The notes below the pieces were generated by a model that was not told the origin of the DNA, did not search any database, and saw only the letters and a program-made list of their open reading frames with translations. Position numbers and translations under genes: made by a program. A DNA stretch of 64,000 bases from Hymenobacter elongatus. GTDB lineage: Bacteria > Bacteroidota > Bacteroidia > Cytophagales > Hymenobacteraceae. Positions within the stretch are counted from its first letter, which is position 1; the number at the start of each line of letters is the position of its first letter. Positions 37,021 to 45,647 of the stretch are shown here, in pieces. Location of the stretch: NCBI RefSeq assembly GCF_004745955.1, contig NZ_SRLD01000001.1:248001-312000 (forward strand), in the 5' to 3' direction.

Positions 37021-37230
37021 TGATATGTATACTATTGAATATCAGATATTTATTACAGCAGAGTAGGCACCACACAAAAATAATTGCGGCAGTAGGCAGC
37101 CCTTTGCCAGTAGCTGCCATCTTATTACCGTGATGCAAGCAATAGTGCAGTAAGGAGCATCCATACTCCTATTTTTACCCCATTTGCCCGTCGGAATGCA
37201 AGTAATTTCAGATAAATGAAATTAAATTTT
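37021..37230. other. AT-rich intergenic interval
   Basis: No gene is visible. The base composition is clearly richer in A and T than its surroundings. The interval leads into the promoter at 37237. Confidence 0.4.
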
Positions 37231-37236
37231 AAAACT

Positions 37237-37270
37237 ACCTTGCATCACATAGTACCATACAGTATCTTTG
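37237..37270 (+). promoter_or_regulatory. Promoter with conserved box, copy 1
   Basis: ACCTTGC (37237-37243) contains the -33 TTG; a 20-bp spacer carries CATAGTACC; TATCTTTG (37263-37270) is the -7 element, followed by TTCT. The same arrangement with identical spacing occurs at 38625-38658. The leader to the ATG at 37515 is about 240 bases. It holds a stem of GCGGGAAGCGGGT (37293-37305) with ACCCGCTTCCCGG. Confidence 0.65.
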
Positions 37271-37514
37271 TTCTGTTCTTCTACTCCACCTAGCGGGAAG
37301 CGGGTCAAAAAGCCAGCTTCAGATTACCCGCTTCCCGGAGATGCCCTAGCCACCTGGGGCCTTGACCCACAAGCATTTGCATCGGCAACCGCTTTTTGGG
37401 CTTGACCTTCCCCCTTTTTTGCATCGACCGGCCTTGTACCCCGGAACAGACCCGCGGCTGTTTGGACGCGCACTGGCTGGCCTTTGCCCCTATTTTCCTC
37501 ATTTTTTCCTTCTC

Positions 37515-37916
37515 ATGAACTCTTCCCTTTTTCTCCGGGCCTTCGCTGCCCTGTCGCTCGTAGTCCTGCTGATTTCCGGCGTACAAGGTTCGGCCCCCGC
37601 TCCTCGCTATGCCACGCTAACCGGTGTTTTGCGGGACGCTGACACCCACGAACCCATACCGGGCACCAACGTGGTACTGGTCAGCAACGGTGGTAAAACA
37701 CTGGTTTGCAGCGCCAAAACCCGCGCCGACGGTACTTTCCGCCTCACCAATATTCCCTTTGGCCGCTACACGTTTCATACTACCGTGCTGGGCTACCAAG
37801 CCACCCAGCCGCAGCTGACGTTCAGCGCCAAGCAAGCCACTGTAGCAATGGGCACGCTAAGTCTGCAGCCGCTGGGTGCTGCTCTGCTTGCCTACGCTCT
37901 GCCAGCAAAGCAATAG
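37515..37916 (+). CDS. Secreted stand-alone carboxypeptidase-like regulatory-domain protein
   Basis: 133 residues from ATG 37515. The signal peptide MNSSLFLRAFAALSLVVLL to VQGS is followed by a CarboxypepD_reg-like fold: ATLTGVLRDADTHEPIPGTN, KTRADGTFRLTNIPFGRYTF and TTVLGYQATQPQLTF. The frame stops where TonB receptors would continue into the plug. It resembles the N-terminus of the barrel protein at 38909 (same MNSS start, TVLGYKP, matching leader promoter). It could be an independent small periplasmic protein or the remnant of a receptor. The LCLD/CRRTA family gene follows 155 bp later. Confidence 0.75.
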   Translation: MNSSLFLRAFAALSLVVLLISGVQGSAPAPRYATLTGVLRDADTHEPIPGTNVVLVSNGGKTLVCSAKTRADGTFRLTNIPFGRYTFHTTVLGYQATQPQLTFSAKQATVAMGTLSLQPLGAALLAYALPAKQ

Positions 37917-38071
37917 CCGCTCCGCTGTAGTCGGGCAGGAATGCAGCACACTACGGGCCACACCGCGCCCGGCCGGCTCCTACCCTATTTGATTTCCACT
38001 TGCTCACTTTCTCGTCGGTGGCTTCTGCCGCGACACTTTCAACGCTGTTTCACCCTGTCACTTTCTGCGCC

Positions 38072-38449
38072 ATGAAAATTTCCTTGTTTTCCCGTTTGAG
38101 TTTGGTAGCCGTTCTATTTGGCCTGTCGGCTACGCTGGCAGTAGCTCAGCCTACCATCTACACCGAAGATGCCGCTGCTCCGGGCACGGGGTACTGGACA
38201 ATTGAGACCGACCAGAGCCGGCGCGACTACAGCGTGGTGCGCTTCTACACGGCCCAGCACGAGAAAATCTACGAGGAGCGGCTGGCGGGCTTGTGCCTGG
38301 ATCCGAGCCGGGGCACGGGACGGTGCCGGCGCACGGCCCAGCGGCTGAGTGCGGCCCTGGGGCAGGCCCAGCGGGCGACCAACACGTCGATGGTGGCCCA
38401 CGGCCTCGGCCTGGACCGCCGCGCCCAGCGCCTCTACGCCAGCCGCTAA
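38072..38449 (+). CDS. Small secreted LCLD/CRRTA-family protein, paralogue A
   Basis: 125 residues from ATG 38072 with signal peptide MKISLFSRLSLVAVLFGLSA to AVAQ. The mature part shows YWTIETDQSRRDYSVVRF, YTAQHEKIYEERLAGLCLD, GTGRCRRTAQRLS and a C-terminal RRAQRLYASR. Two further copies lie at 46143-46520 and 45648-46031. I do not recognise the family. The two conserved Cys in LCLD and GxCRRTA could form a disulfide. From IYTEDA to the end it differs from paralogue B at only about four residues, while the signal peptides differ much more. Confidence 0.8.
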   Translation: MKISLFSRLSLVAVLFGLSATLAVAQPTIYTEDAAAPGTGYWTIETDQSRRDYSVVRFYTAQHEKIYEERLAGLCLDPSRGTGRCRRTAQRLSAALGQAQRATNTSMVAHGLGLDRRAQRLYASR

Positions 38450-38498
38450 AACCCGCTCCCACCAGCGTATTGGCCCATTATTCGGGCAGAGTGCCACA

Positions 38499-38534
38499 GG
38501 CAGCGGAGCTTACTTTTTCCTAAGCTCCGCTGCC
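38499..38534 (+). terminator. Hairpin downstream of paralogue A
   Basis: GGCAGCGGAGCTTA (38499-38512) and its exact complement (38521-38534) flank an 8-base loop. There is no immediate T-run, so termination is uncertain. Confidence 0.5.
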
Positions 38535-38624
38535 GCTTGGGGTCTTTTTAGTGCCAACGCCTCTATTACACTTCAAGGGCAAGGGGGCGATACTGGCGCA
38601 AGAAATTATTTTTTTTGCCTTAGT

Positions 38625-38658
38625 ACCTTGCTTTGCATAGTACCTTCTTATATATTTG
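38625..38658 (+). promoter_or_regulatory. Promoter with conserved box, copy 2
   Basis: ACCTTGC (38625-38631), a 20-bp spacer containing CATAGTACC and TATATTTG (38651-38658), followed by TTCT. The spacing is identical to copy 1. The leader to the ATG at 38909 is about 250 bases, with no small gene recognised in it. Confidence 0.65.
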
Positions 38659-38908
38659 TTCTATCAAATAGCTTACCCCATTAGTCAACTGGGCGCTACT
38701 CCAGGATTACCGTTCCGCCACCGGCACACCGCAGCATATTCCTACAGGCTACGAGCGCCGGGGCCAATCGGCACCACAACCGACAATCTGACTTAGCAAG
38801 TCCTTTACACCCCTTGATTCAACCCCTGCACTAGGGAACCCCAGCGGCGCCGCGGCCGCCTGGAATGGCTCCCCATTGCCCGGTTTTTTCACCCACTTTC
38901 TCATTCGC

Positions 38909-41368
38909 ATGAACTCCTCCTCTACTTTTCGCCGGGCACTGCGGTGCCTGGGGCTGCTCCTTACGCTCTTCCCACTAGGCGTGCAAGCGCAAAACGCGGC
39001 ACCCGTAACAGGCTCATTATCGGGACTTTTGATGGATAAAGGAACGGGGCAGCCACTGCCGTTTGCCACCGTAGCGGTGTTGCGGGCTCAGGATTCTACT
39101 TTCGTCCAGGGGGGCCAGACCAGCGAGAATGGCACGTTCGATTTCTCTCGGCTGGGCTTTGGCACCTATATGCTGCGGGCTACGGTGCTGGGTTATAAGC
39201 CGCTGCGGCAGCCGGTAGCACTTTCGGCCGCTGCGCCGGTGGCGAAGTTGGGGGCTTTGCGGCTGATTTCAACCACTACTCAACTGGCGGGCGTTACGGT
39301 GCAGGGCGAGCGGGCCACCGTGGTCGATAACCTGGACAAGAAGGTGATTAATGTGGCGAAGGACCTCACCAGCGTAGGTGGCACTGCCCTGAACGTGCTG
39401 CAAAATGTGCCCTCGGTAGCCGTGGACCAGAACGGGACGGTGAGCATGCGTGGCAGCAGCAATATTACGGTGCTCATTGATGGCAAGCCTTCCGGGGCGG
39501 CCAATGGCGGCACCGGCACCCGGCTGGAGCAGATTCCGGCCAGCGCCATTGAGAAAGTGGAAATAGTAACGAATCCATCGGCCCGCTACGACGCGGGCGG
39601 CGCGGGCGGCGTCATCAATATTATTCTGAAAAAGCAGCGCCATGACGGCTGGAACGGGCAAGCCACAGCCAATGTAGGCAGCGCCGACAAGTACAACACT
39701 TCCCTGAGCCTGAACCGGCACCAGGGCAAAATGAATCTGTTTGGCAGCTACAACGCCCGCGACGACCGGTATCAGAACGAGAATACGGTTGACCAGACGG
39801 CGGTAGTAAAGGATGTACCTTTTCGGGTGTACCAGCAAGGCCGGGGACAGCGCCACAGTACTTCGCACGACGGCCGGGTGGGCTTCGATTACACCTTCAG
39901 CCCCGAGCAAAGTCTGACATTCACGGCCGAGCCGCAAATGAATCGTGGCAACAACAGCGCCACCCAGACGGCCCGCCTGAACGACGTGCCCCAACGCAAC
40001 AGCCAGCGGGTGACTGAAGACGTAAAAACCCTGGACGTATCGTCGGACTACCGGCGTACCTGGGCCGCCCACAAAGGCCGGGAGCTGACGACCAACCTGG
40101 GCTATACCAACCTGTGGGCCAACGTGGTAGTGGGCCAGCAGCTGACCAGCAACGCCGTACCGGAACCCGAGTGGAAGCAGGATCTGGGGGTGCGTTTGCA
40201 GGCCGTGTATGGCCAGGCCGACTACACGCATCCCCTGGACTCGACCAGCCGCCTGGACCTGGGCTTGAAAGGCCAGTGGCAAACCAACAACGGTACCGAC
40301 GACTACCTGCTGCAACGCACCGATCAGCCCACGGAATACGCGCGCGTCGACAGCCGCTCGGTGGCCTATACGTTCCGGGAATACCTGCAGGCCGGCTATG
40401 CCACCTACCAATACCAGCGCGGCAAGTGGAGCTACCAGGGCGGCGTACGGGCCGAGTACACCCGCACCACCGGCAACGTGCAAGGCGGCCAGGGCGCGTT
40501 CAACCTGAACTACCTGAACCTATTTCCGTCGGCTACCGTGGTGCGCACGCTGCCCGGCGACCAGCGCCTGCAGCTCAGCTATGCCCGCCGCCTCAACCGC
40601 CCCAACTTCATGCAGCTGCTGGCTTTCCCGCTCTACCAGGACCCGCGCAGCTACCGCCTCGGCGACCCCAGCCTACGCCCCGAATACAGCAATGCCTTTG
40701 AGCTAGGCCACCAGGTGTCGATGGGCAGCGCCAGCGTGAATACCACGCTTTTTTATCGCCATACGACCAACGCCATTCAGCGCATCCGGGAGGTCGATAC
40801 GCTGGCGACGCGCCTGAACGGGGCGGCCGGCGTGGTGACGGCGGAGCTGAACCGCAACTTCGGCCAGAGCCAGAGCTACGGAGCCGAGCTTTCCCTGAAC
40901 CAGCCCCTGACGAAGTGGTGGCGCCTGACGGCCAGCGGCTCGCTGTTTCGCAGCACCGTAACGGCCCTGGCCGCCACCGAAGCCAGCCGCAGCAACCTCA
41001 CCGGCACGGCCCGCCTGCTGAACAGCTTCACGCCCACGCCCAAGCTCGACGTGCAACTCACGGGTACGTACCGGGCGGCCGTCATTACACCCCAGGGCCG
41101 CCTGCTGCCCCAGGGCGGCATCGATGTGGCGTTGCGCCAGAAGCTCTTCGCCGACCGCGCCGCCCTGACGTTGCGGGTGAGCGACGTGTTCAACACCCAG
41201 CGCCAGCGCATTGAGGCTTTCGGGGCCAACGACTTCCGGGCTACCTACCTCAACAAGTACGAAACGCGGGTCGGCTACCTGGGCTTCTCCTGGTATTTCG
41301 GGGCCAATAAGCCGCCGAAGAAAATAGAGGCAGCGCCCCAGGGCGGCGGCGGCGGCTTCGGCGGGTAA
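38909..41368 (+). CDS. Outer-membrane beta-barrel receptor (TonB-receptor-like, OMP_b-brl_3 type)
   Basis: 819 residues from ATG 38909 (MNSSSTFRRALRCLGLLL, signal peptide to VQAQ). A carboxypeptidase-like regulatory domain (GLLMDKGTGQPLPFATV, TSENGTFDFSRLGFGTYML) leads to a plug with VVDNLDKKVINVAKDL, GGTALNVLQNVPSV, GSSNITVLIDGKPSG and IEKVEIVTNPSARYDAGG. The barrel contains RRLNRPNFMQLLAFP and ends in a Gly-rich tail after SWYFGANKPPKK. The order DKKVINV then NVPSV then TNPSARYDA is typical of the barrel family that follows CarboxypepD_reg domains in Bacteroidota. Substrate unknown. Confidence 0.9.
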   Translation: MNSSSTFRRALRCLGLLLTLFPLGVQAQNAAPVTGSLSGLLMDKGTGQPLPFATVAVLRAQDSTFVQGGQTSENGTFDFSRLGFGTYMLRATVLGYKPLRQPVALSAAAPVAKLGALRLISTTTQLAGVTVQGERATVVDNLDKKVINVAKDLTSVGGTALNVLQNVPSVAVDQNGTVSMRGSSNITVLIDGKPSGAANGGTGTRLEQIPASAIEKVEIVTNPSARYDAGGAGGVINIILKKQRHDGWNGQATANVGSADKYNTSLSLNRHQGKMNLFGSYNARDDRYQNENTVDQTAVVKDVPFRVYQQGRGQRHSTSHDGRVGFDYTFSPEQSLTFTAEPQMNRGNNSATQTARLNDVPQRNSQRVTEDVKTLDVSSDYRRTWAAHKGRELTTNLGYTNLWANVVVGQQLTSNAVPEPEWKQDLGVRLQAVYGQADYTHPLDSTSRLDLGLKGQWQTNNGTDDYLLQRTDQPTEYARVDSRSVAYTFREYLQAGYATYQYQRGKWSYQGGVRAEYTRTTGNVQGGQGAFNLNYLNLFPSATVVRTLPGDQRLQLSYARRLNRPNFMQLLAFPLYQDPRSYRLGDPSLRPEYSNAFELGHQVSMGSASVNTTLFYRHTTNAIQRIREVDTLATRLNGAAGVVTAELNRNFGQSQSYGAELSLNQPLTKWWRLTASGSLFRSTVTALAATEASRSNLTGTARLLNSFTPTPKLDVQLTGTYRAAVITPQGRLLPQGGIDVALRQKLFADRAALTLRVSDVFNTQRQRIEAFGANDFRATYLNKYETRVGYLGFSWYFGANKPPKKIEAAPQGGGGGFGG

Positions 41369-41472
41369 GACTCCGACTCCCCACACTTTCTCCATACGCT
41401 GGCCGCAAGCTGCATCTTTTCGCACTACTGGCTCAGCAGATTCCTTTTCCCATTTCCTATTTCTCCTGCGTT

Positions 41473-42957
41473 ATGAAAAAATCTACTGCACTTGCCAGCT
41501 TGTGTGTTGCGCTCTGCCTGACTACGGCTACCGCTAAGGCCCAAACCGCTGCTCCACTCACCAAGGACAGCCTAGACATCTTTCTGGCTGCCAAAATGCA
41601 GCAGATGCGTATTCCCGGCATGCAGCTGGCCGTCATTCAGCATGGCAAAATTGTGAAGCTGGCACAGTACGGGCTGGCCAATCTGCAGGACTCGGTACCG
41701 GTAACCCGCCGCACGCTGTTTCCGATTAACTCCATCACCAAGGCGTTTGTGGGCGTGGCGGTGATGCAGCTGGTAGAGGCCGGCAAGCTGGATCTGGCGG
41801 CACCCGTTGGGCAGTACCTCCCGAATTTACCCGCCGCCTGGCAGCCTGTTACCATCCGGCAGCTGCTCACCCACTCGTCGGGCATTCCCGACATCCTGCC
41901 CGAGGACAAGCAAGTGACGGCAGCCGATCAGCAGGCAGCCTGGGCAGCGGTGCAGACCTTGCCGATGCCCTACAAAACCGGGGAGCGGTTCAGCTACAAT
42001 CAAACCAACTACCTGCTGCTGGGCAAAGTAATCGACCAGCTCAGCGGCAAGCCCTTTGCGCAGGTCATCACGGAGAAGCAGCTGCAGGTGGTAGATATGC
42101 CCCGCACCGCTTTCGGCGACGCCCACGACGTTCTGCGGGGCAGTGCCCGTGGCTACACGTACTTTCATGCGGTTGATGGCCAGCTGCAGCGCACCCAGCA
42201 GCCGCAGAATATGTTCGAGGTATTTGCGCCCATGCTGCGCACCGCCGCCGGGCTGAATTCGACCGCCGAAGAAATGGCCCACTGGGTGCTGGCCCTCCAA
42301 CAAGGTAAACTGCTGCAACCCGCCAGCCTGACGACTCTCTGGACGCCGGGGCTGCTGAACAATGGCACCACGCGCGGCTTCAGCAAGCAGCTCAACGGCT
42401 ATGCCCTGGGCTGGCCTACTGTGGCGCGGCCCGAACACCGGGCGGTGGCAGCCGTGGGCGGCGGCCGGTCAGCCGTATTTATCTACCCCGAGGACGACTT
42501 GGCCGTGGTGGTGCTCACCAACCTGACGGGCGCTAACCCCGACCGATTTGTGGATGAAATAGCCAGCTACTACGTGCCCGATATGCGTGTGGCCGCCGGC
42601 TTTGGCATGCCCCCGCAGCTCCGGGCCTTGCACAACGAGCTGCGCCAGCGCGGCTTCGACCATGCCCTGGAGCTGGTGCGAAAAGAGCAGAAGAAAAATA
42701 CCGGCTACACGCTGCCCGAAGACGAAGTAAACGACTGGGGCTACTCGCTGCTGCGCCAACAGCAGGTGCCGCAAGCCGTGGAAGTCTTCAAGCTGAACGT
42801 GAGTCTGCACCCCAAAAGCGCCAATTGCTACGACAGTCTGGCGGAAACCTACCAGGAGCTGGGCAACAAAACGCTGGCAGCCAAGAATTACCGGCAGGTG
42901 CTGAAGCTCGACCCCAAAAGCCAGAACGCTGCCGACCAGCTCCGGAAGCTGCAGTAA
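41473..42957 (+). CDS. Serine hydrolase (class C beta-lactamase fold) with C-terminal TPR
   Basis: 494 residues from ATG 41473, signal peptide to AKAQ. The penicillin-binding fold shows the S-x-x-K nucleophile as SITK (Ser about 87), the Tyr motif in FSYNQTNYLLLGKVID and a distal AVAAVGGGRSAVF block in place of KTG. The C-terminal 70 residues are TPR-like: AVEVFKLNVSLHPKSANCYD and AETYQELGNKTLAAKNYRQV. This family includes esterases, D-peptidases and true beta-lactamases; resistance cannot be inferred. It stands between the barrel receptor and an esterase gene on the same strand, 23 bp upstream of the latter, so those two may be cotranscribed. Confidence 0.9.
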   Translation: MKKSTALASLCVALCLTTATAKAQTAAPLTKDSLDIFLAAKMQQMRIPGMQLAVIQHGKIVKLAQYGLANLQDSVPVTRRTLFPINSITKAFVGVAVMQLVEAGKLDLAAPVGQYLPNLPAAWQPVTIRQLLTHSSGIPDILPEDKQVTAADQQAAWAAVQTLPMPYKTGERFSYNQTNYLLLGKVIDQLSGKPFAQVITEKQLQVVDMPRTAFGDAHDVLRGSARGYTYFHAVDGQLQRTQQPQNMFEVFAPMLRTAAGLNSTAEEMAHWVLALQQGKLLQPASLTTLWTPGLLNNGTTRGFSKQLNGYALGWPTVARPEHRAVAAVGGGRSAVFIYPEDDLAVVVLTNLTGANPDRFVDEIASYYVPDMRVAAGFGMPPQLRALHNELRQRGFDHALELVRKEQKKNTGYTLPEDEVNDWGYSLLRQQQVPQAVEVFKLNVSLHPKSANCYDSLAETYQELGNKTLAAKNYRQVLKLDPKSQNAADQLRKLQ

Positions 42958-42980
42958 GAGGCACTAACCAATTTTAACTC

Positions 42981-44171
42981 ATGCACCGCTTACTACTTGT
43001 TGCCGCCCTGCTGCTGCTGAATGGCCCACTCGCCCAAGCCCAAGCCCAAGCCCAAACGTATGACCAGCTACTGGAAGGAGCCGCTCAGCAGCTAGGTCAA
43101 AAAAACTACTGTGCGGCCACCGCTGCTTTTGAGCGGGCCTTTGCCGATAGCACCAAAGCGGGGCCATTCGACCTGTATGCCGGGGCCGGGGCGGCGGCCA
43201 ACTGCCCCGGCCGGCAGCAGCAGGCGCTCCGCTGGCTGCTGCGCCTCACCCGCCAGCCTATGCTGCCCATCACCGCGCGCGACGTGGATCAGATGGCGCA
43301 GGACGCCAGCTTAAGCAGCTTGCACGGCTTTCCGGCGTGGAACGGTTTCCTGGCCAGCTTGCGGCAGGCGGCGGTACGGCGCGCCGCCGAAGCGCAACGC
43401 GCCGCCGCCGAGTGGCAGAGTGCCGCGTTGCGTCAGGCGCTTCCTTCGCCACCCAAGAAAAGTACTTACGCGGCCGCCCAACCTGGCTTTGCTTTGTATT
43501 ACGCCCCGGTCGATACGGTGCGGGTGCCTTATCTGGTGTATGTGCCCACCACCTACCAACCGGCTCGTCCCACGGCGCTGCTCGTCTATCTGCACGGCGG
43601 CATCATGAGCACCACGCAGTTTCAGGCCGCCGACCCAGGGGTGGCACAGGAACCCATTTTTGCCGCCGCTGCCGCCCACAACACACTGGTGCTCTACCCC
43701 TTCGGCCGCAACTCGTTTGGCTGGCTAAACCAGCGGGCCGCCTTGGACAACGTGCGCACCATGATAAAGCAGGTGCAGCAGCGCTACCACATCGACAGCC
43801 GCCGCGTGTATCTGGGCGGCATGTCGAACGGCGGCACCGCAGCTTTCTGGTATGCGTGCCAGTCGCCGGCGGGCTTTGCGGGCTTCTTTGCCATTTCGGC
43901 CCTGCCGGCCAGCGCCCTCGGCCCGTTGCATTTCAAGCAGCTGCGCCGGGGCGCTCCGCTGTATTCGCTGCATGCGCAAGACGACGAGGTGGTTTCTTAC
44001 CAAGCAGTGCAAGCCATTTACGCGCAGCAGCACGGGCAGGCCCGGCAGTGGCACTTCGCGGCCCGGCCCGCAGGCGGCCATGCGTTTTTATACGGCCCCG
44101 ACGGCCCAGCCGCCCTGCGTTCCTTGCTCGATCAGCTCATAAAAAAGCCGACTCTAGGACAGGCAAATTAG
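42981..44171 (+). CDS. Secreted alpha/beta hydrolase (esterase/PHB-depolymerase-like)
   Basis: 396 residues from ATG 42981. The signal peptide ends in a Gln/Ala repeat (QAQAQAQAQ) encoded by a short DNA tandem repeat. The N-terminal third is helical. The catalytic domain follows: LLVYLHGGIMSTTQF (oxyanion HGG), VYLGGMSNGGTAAFW with the nucleophile Ser in GMSNGG, LHAQDDEVVSY with the acid and GGHAFLYGP with the His. This is the arrangement of esterases and polyhydroxyalkanoate depolymerase-like enzymes. Substrate unknown. Confidence 0.85.
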   Translation: MHRLLLVAALLLLNGPLAQAQAQAQTYDQLLEGAAQQLGQKNYCAATAAFERAFADSTKAGPFDLYAGAGAAANCPGRQQQALRWLLRLTRQPMLPITARDVDQMAQDASLSSLHGFPAWNGFLASLRQAAVRRAAEAQRAAAEWQSAALRQALPSPPKKSTYAAAQPGFALYYAPVDTVRVPYLVYVPTTYQPARPTALLVYLHGGIMSTTQFQAADPGVAQEPIFAAAAAHNTLVLYPFGRNSFGWLNQRAALDNVRTMIKQVQQRYHIDSRRVYLGGMSNGGTAAFWYACQSPAGFAGFFAISALPASALGPLHFKQLRRGAPLYSLHAQDDEVVSYQAVQAIYAQQHGQARQWHFAARPAGGHAFLYGPDGPAALRSLLDQLIKKPTLGQAN

Positions 44172-44255
44172 GCTGTGTCTGGAAACTCTATTTTGGCAAA
44201 ACGGCGGTCATGCTGCACAAGTCTTTTCTGACACCACCTAGGCGAACCACAACCT

Positions 44256-44324
44256 AGGGATTTGTACCCGAATAGGGAAAAACCTCTGGCTCGGAGAATT
44301 TTCCCTATTCGGGTACAAATCCCT
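44256..44324. repeat. 69-bp inverted repeat with 26-bp exact arms
   Basis: The left arm (44256-44281) begins AGGGATTTGTACCCG and its exact inverse is at 44299-44324, with a 17-base spacer. There is no T-run typical of a terminator. It precedes the DUF2459 gene by 44 bp. It could be a very small MITE, a leader hairpin or a regulator site. Confidence 0.75.
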
Positions 44325-44368
44325 TGACTGGGAGCACGCCCGGTCCCATTTTCCACGTATAGCCGCTC

Positions 44369-45013
44369 ATGCACGCGGCCCTGGCTTTCCTTCTGCTGTT
44401 TTTTGGCGGCACGCTGGTGCCCGTCAACCGGCAGTTTCGGCAGACGCCGGGCGGCATTCTGGTATTTGTGGTGTCCAACGGGTTCCATACCGACCTCGTG
44501 CTGCCCCTGCGCGAAACCCGCACCGGCACCGACTGGCTCCGGCAATTGGCGCAGCCCACCCTGACGACGCAGTTTGCGGCGCACGAGTACGCTGCTTTTG
44601 GCTGGGGCAGCGAGCAGTTTTATGTGGAGTCGTACGGGGGCAACTTTCCCAAAGTGGGCACCATCCTCCGTTCCGTGCTGCCGGACCGCACGCTGATGCA
44701 CGTCGATTTCTACCGCCAGGCGCCCCGGCCCGGCAAGAAAGTGGTGGCCCTGCGCATCTCCACCGCCCAGTACCAACGCCTGGCCAACCTGATCCGGCAG
44801 TCGTTTCAGCCCGATAGCCTGGGCCCCACGGTGCTGCGCAACGCGGCGGGCTACACCTCCGAGGATTTTTTCTTCCGGGCCCGGGGCCGCTACCACGCCC
44901 TGCGCACCTGCAACGACTGGACCACCCGCGTGCTGCGCAAGACCGGCGTCCGGACGGCGCTAAAAGCGCCCCTGGCGGGCTCGGTGCTGTGGCAGGCCCG
45001 CCGCGCCCGCTAG
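44369..45013 (+). CDS. TIGR02117/DUF2459 family protein
   Basis: 214 residues starting MHAALAFLLLFFGGTLVPV, one N-terminal hydrophobic segment. Family features are VVSNGFHTDLVLPL, YAAFGWGSEQFYVE, HVDFYRQAP, SFQPDSLGP, AGYTSEDFFFRARGRY and TCNDWTTRVLRKTGV. The HTD, HV and TCN residues are the conserved polar sites, and the fold resembles papain-like (NlpC/P60-related) hydrolases. Function not established. It lies directly downstream of the 69-bp inverted repeat. Confidence 0.85.
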   Translation: MHAALAFLLLFFGGTLVPVNRQFRQTPGGILVFVVSNGFHTDLVLPLRETRTGTDWLRQLAQPTLTTQFAAHEYAAFGWGSEQFYVESYGGNFPKVGTILRSVLPDRTLMHVDFYRQAPRPGKKVVALRISTAQYQRLANLIRQSFQPDSLGPTVLRNAAGYTSEDFFFRARGRYHALRTCNDWTTRVLRKTGVRTALKAPLAGSVLWQARRAR

Positions 45014-45205
45014 CGCCGCCCGGCACCGGGCAGAATTGGGCCGGGCGTATAAAAACTATAAATGATGGTAGAATCGCTGCAGAGGGCACAACTATCGGCG
45101 TTTTAAGGCGGTACAAAGCCGACACCACTCCGGCGGGTGAATGGCTACGGGTCGACGGTGCTGCTTCAGCCAGTAGCCGGGGCGGCGGCGGGCGACCCTT
45201 ATGAT

Positions 45206-45559
45206 ATGCTTATGCTTGACGTGCACCGGGAGTTGCTGCCGAACGTGTTTCTGCTCATTCTTTCCCCCGATATAGCTACCCTGACTACGGAAGTGAAGCT
45301 GACCCGCGCCCTGCACCGCGCCAGCCGCAGCGACCGGCCGGCCGTGATAGTAGACTGTGGCCTTGTGGAGCGGCTCACGCAGGAAGCCGTGGATCTTCTG
45401 CTGGCGTATGCGTTTGTGCTGCGGGCCCAAAGTCGCCGCCTCGTGCTGTGTCACGTACCCGACGCAATGCGCCACCATTTCCTCCACCTCGACGAAGCGT
45501 CGCAGCCCATGCTGGCCTTGTCGCTGCTCGATGCGGTGCAGGAAGTCAACCTACTCTAA
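45206..45559 (+). CDS. STAS-like domain protein
   Basis: 117 residues from ATG 45206 (a second ATG lies two codons later; the open frame extends upstream to 45137). The pattern ELLPNVFLLILSPDIATLT, RPAVIVDCGLVERLT and AQSRRLVLCHVPDAMRHHF matches an anti-sigma-factor antagonist/STAS fold. The site where phosphorylated Ser normally sits reads GLVERLTQEA, so a classical partner-switch role is uncertain. No anti-sigma kinase gene is nearby. Confidence 0.65.
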   Translation: MLMLDVHRELLPNVFLLILSPDIATLTTEVKLTRALHRASRSDRPAVIVDCGLVERLTQEAVDLLLAYAFVLRAQSRRLVLCHVPDAMRHHFLHLDEASQPMLALSLLDAVQEVNLL

Positions 45560-45581
45560 CCTACCGCTCCACGACCATGAA

Positions 45582-45617
45582 AAAGCCCTGACCATACGGT
45601 TAGGGCTTTCTTTTTTG
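45582..45617 (+). terminator. Rho-independent terminator of the STAS gene
   Basis: AAAGCCCTGACC and GGTTAGGGCTTTC form a stem around ATAC, followed by a T-run. It may also act on the convergent paralogue C gene. Confidence 0.8.
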
Positions 45618-45647
45618 GGAGGATATACAGCCTGCGTATTTACTTTA

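Noticed and set aside
41473-42957. Serine hydrolase as an antibiotic-resistance beta-lactamase
   Set aside because: The fold covers esterases and peptidases, the KTG motif is not evident and the C-terminal TPR is unusual for lactamases.
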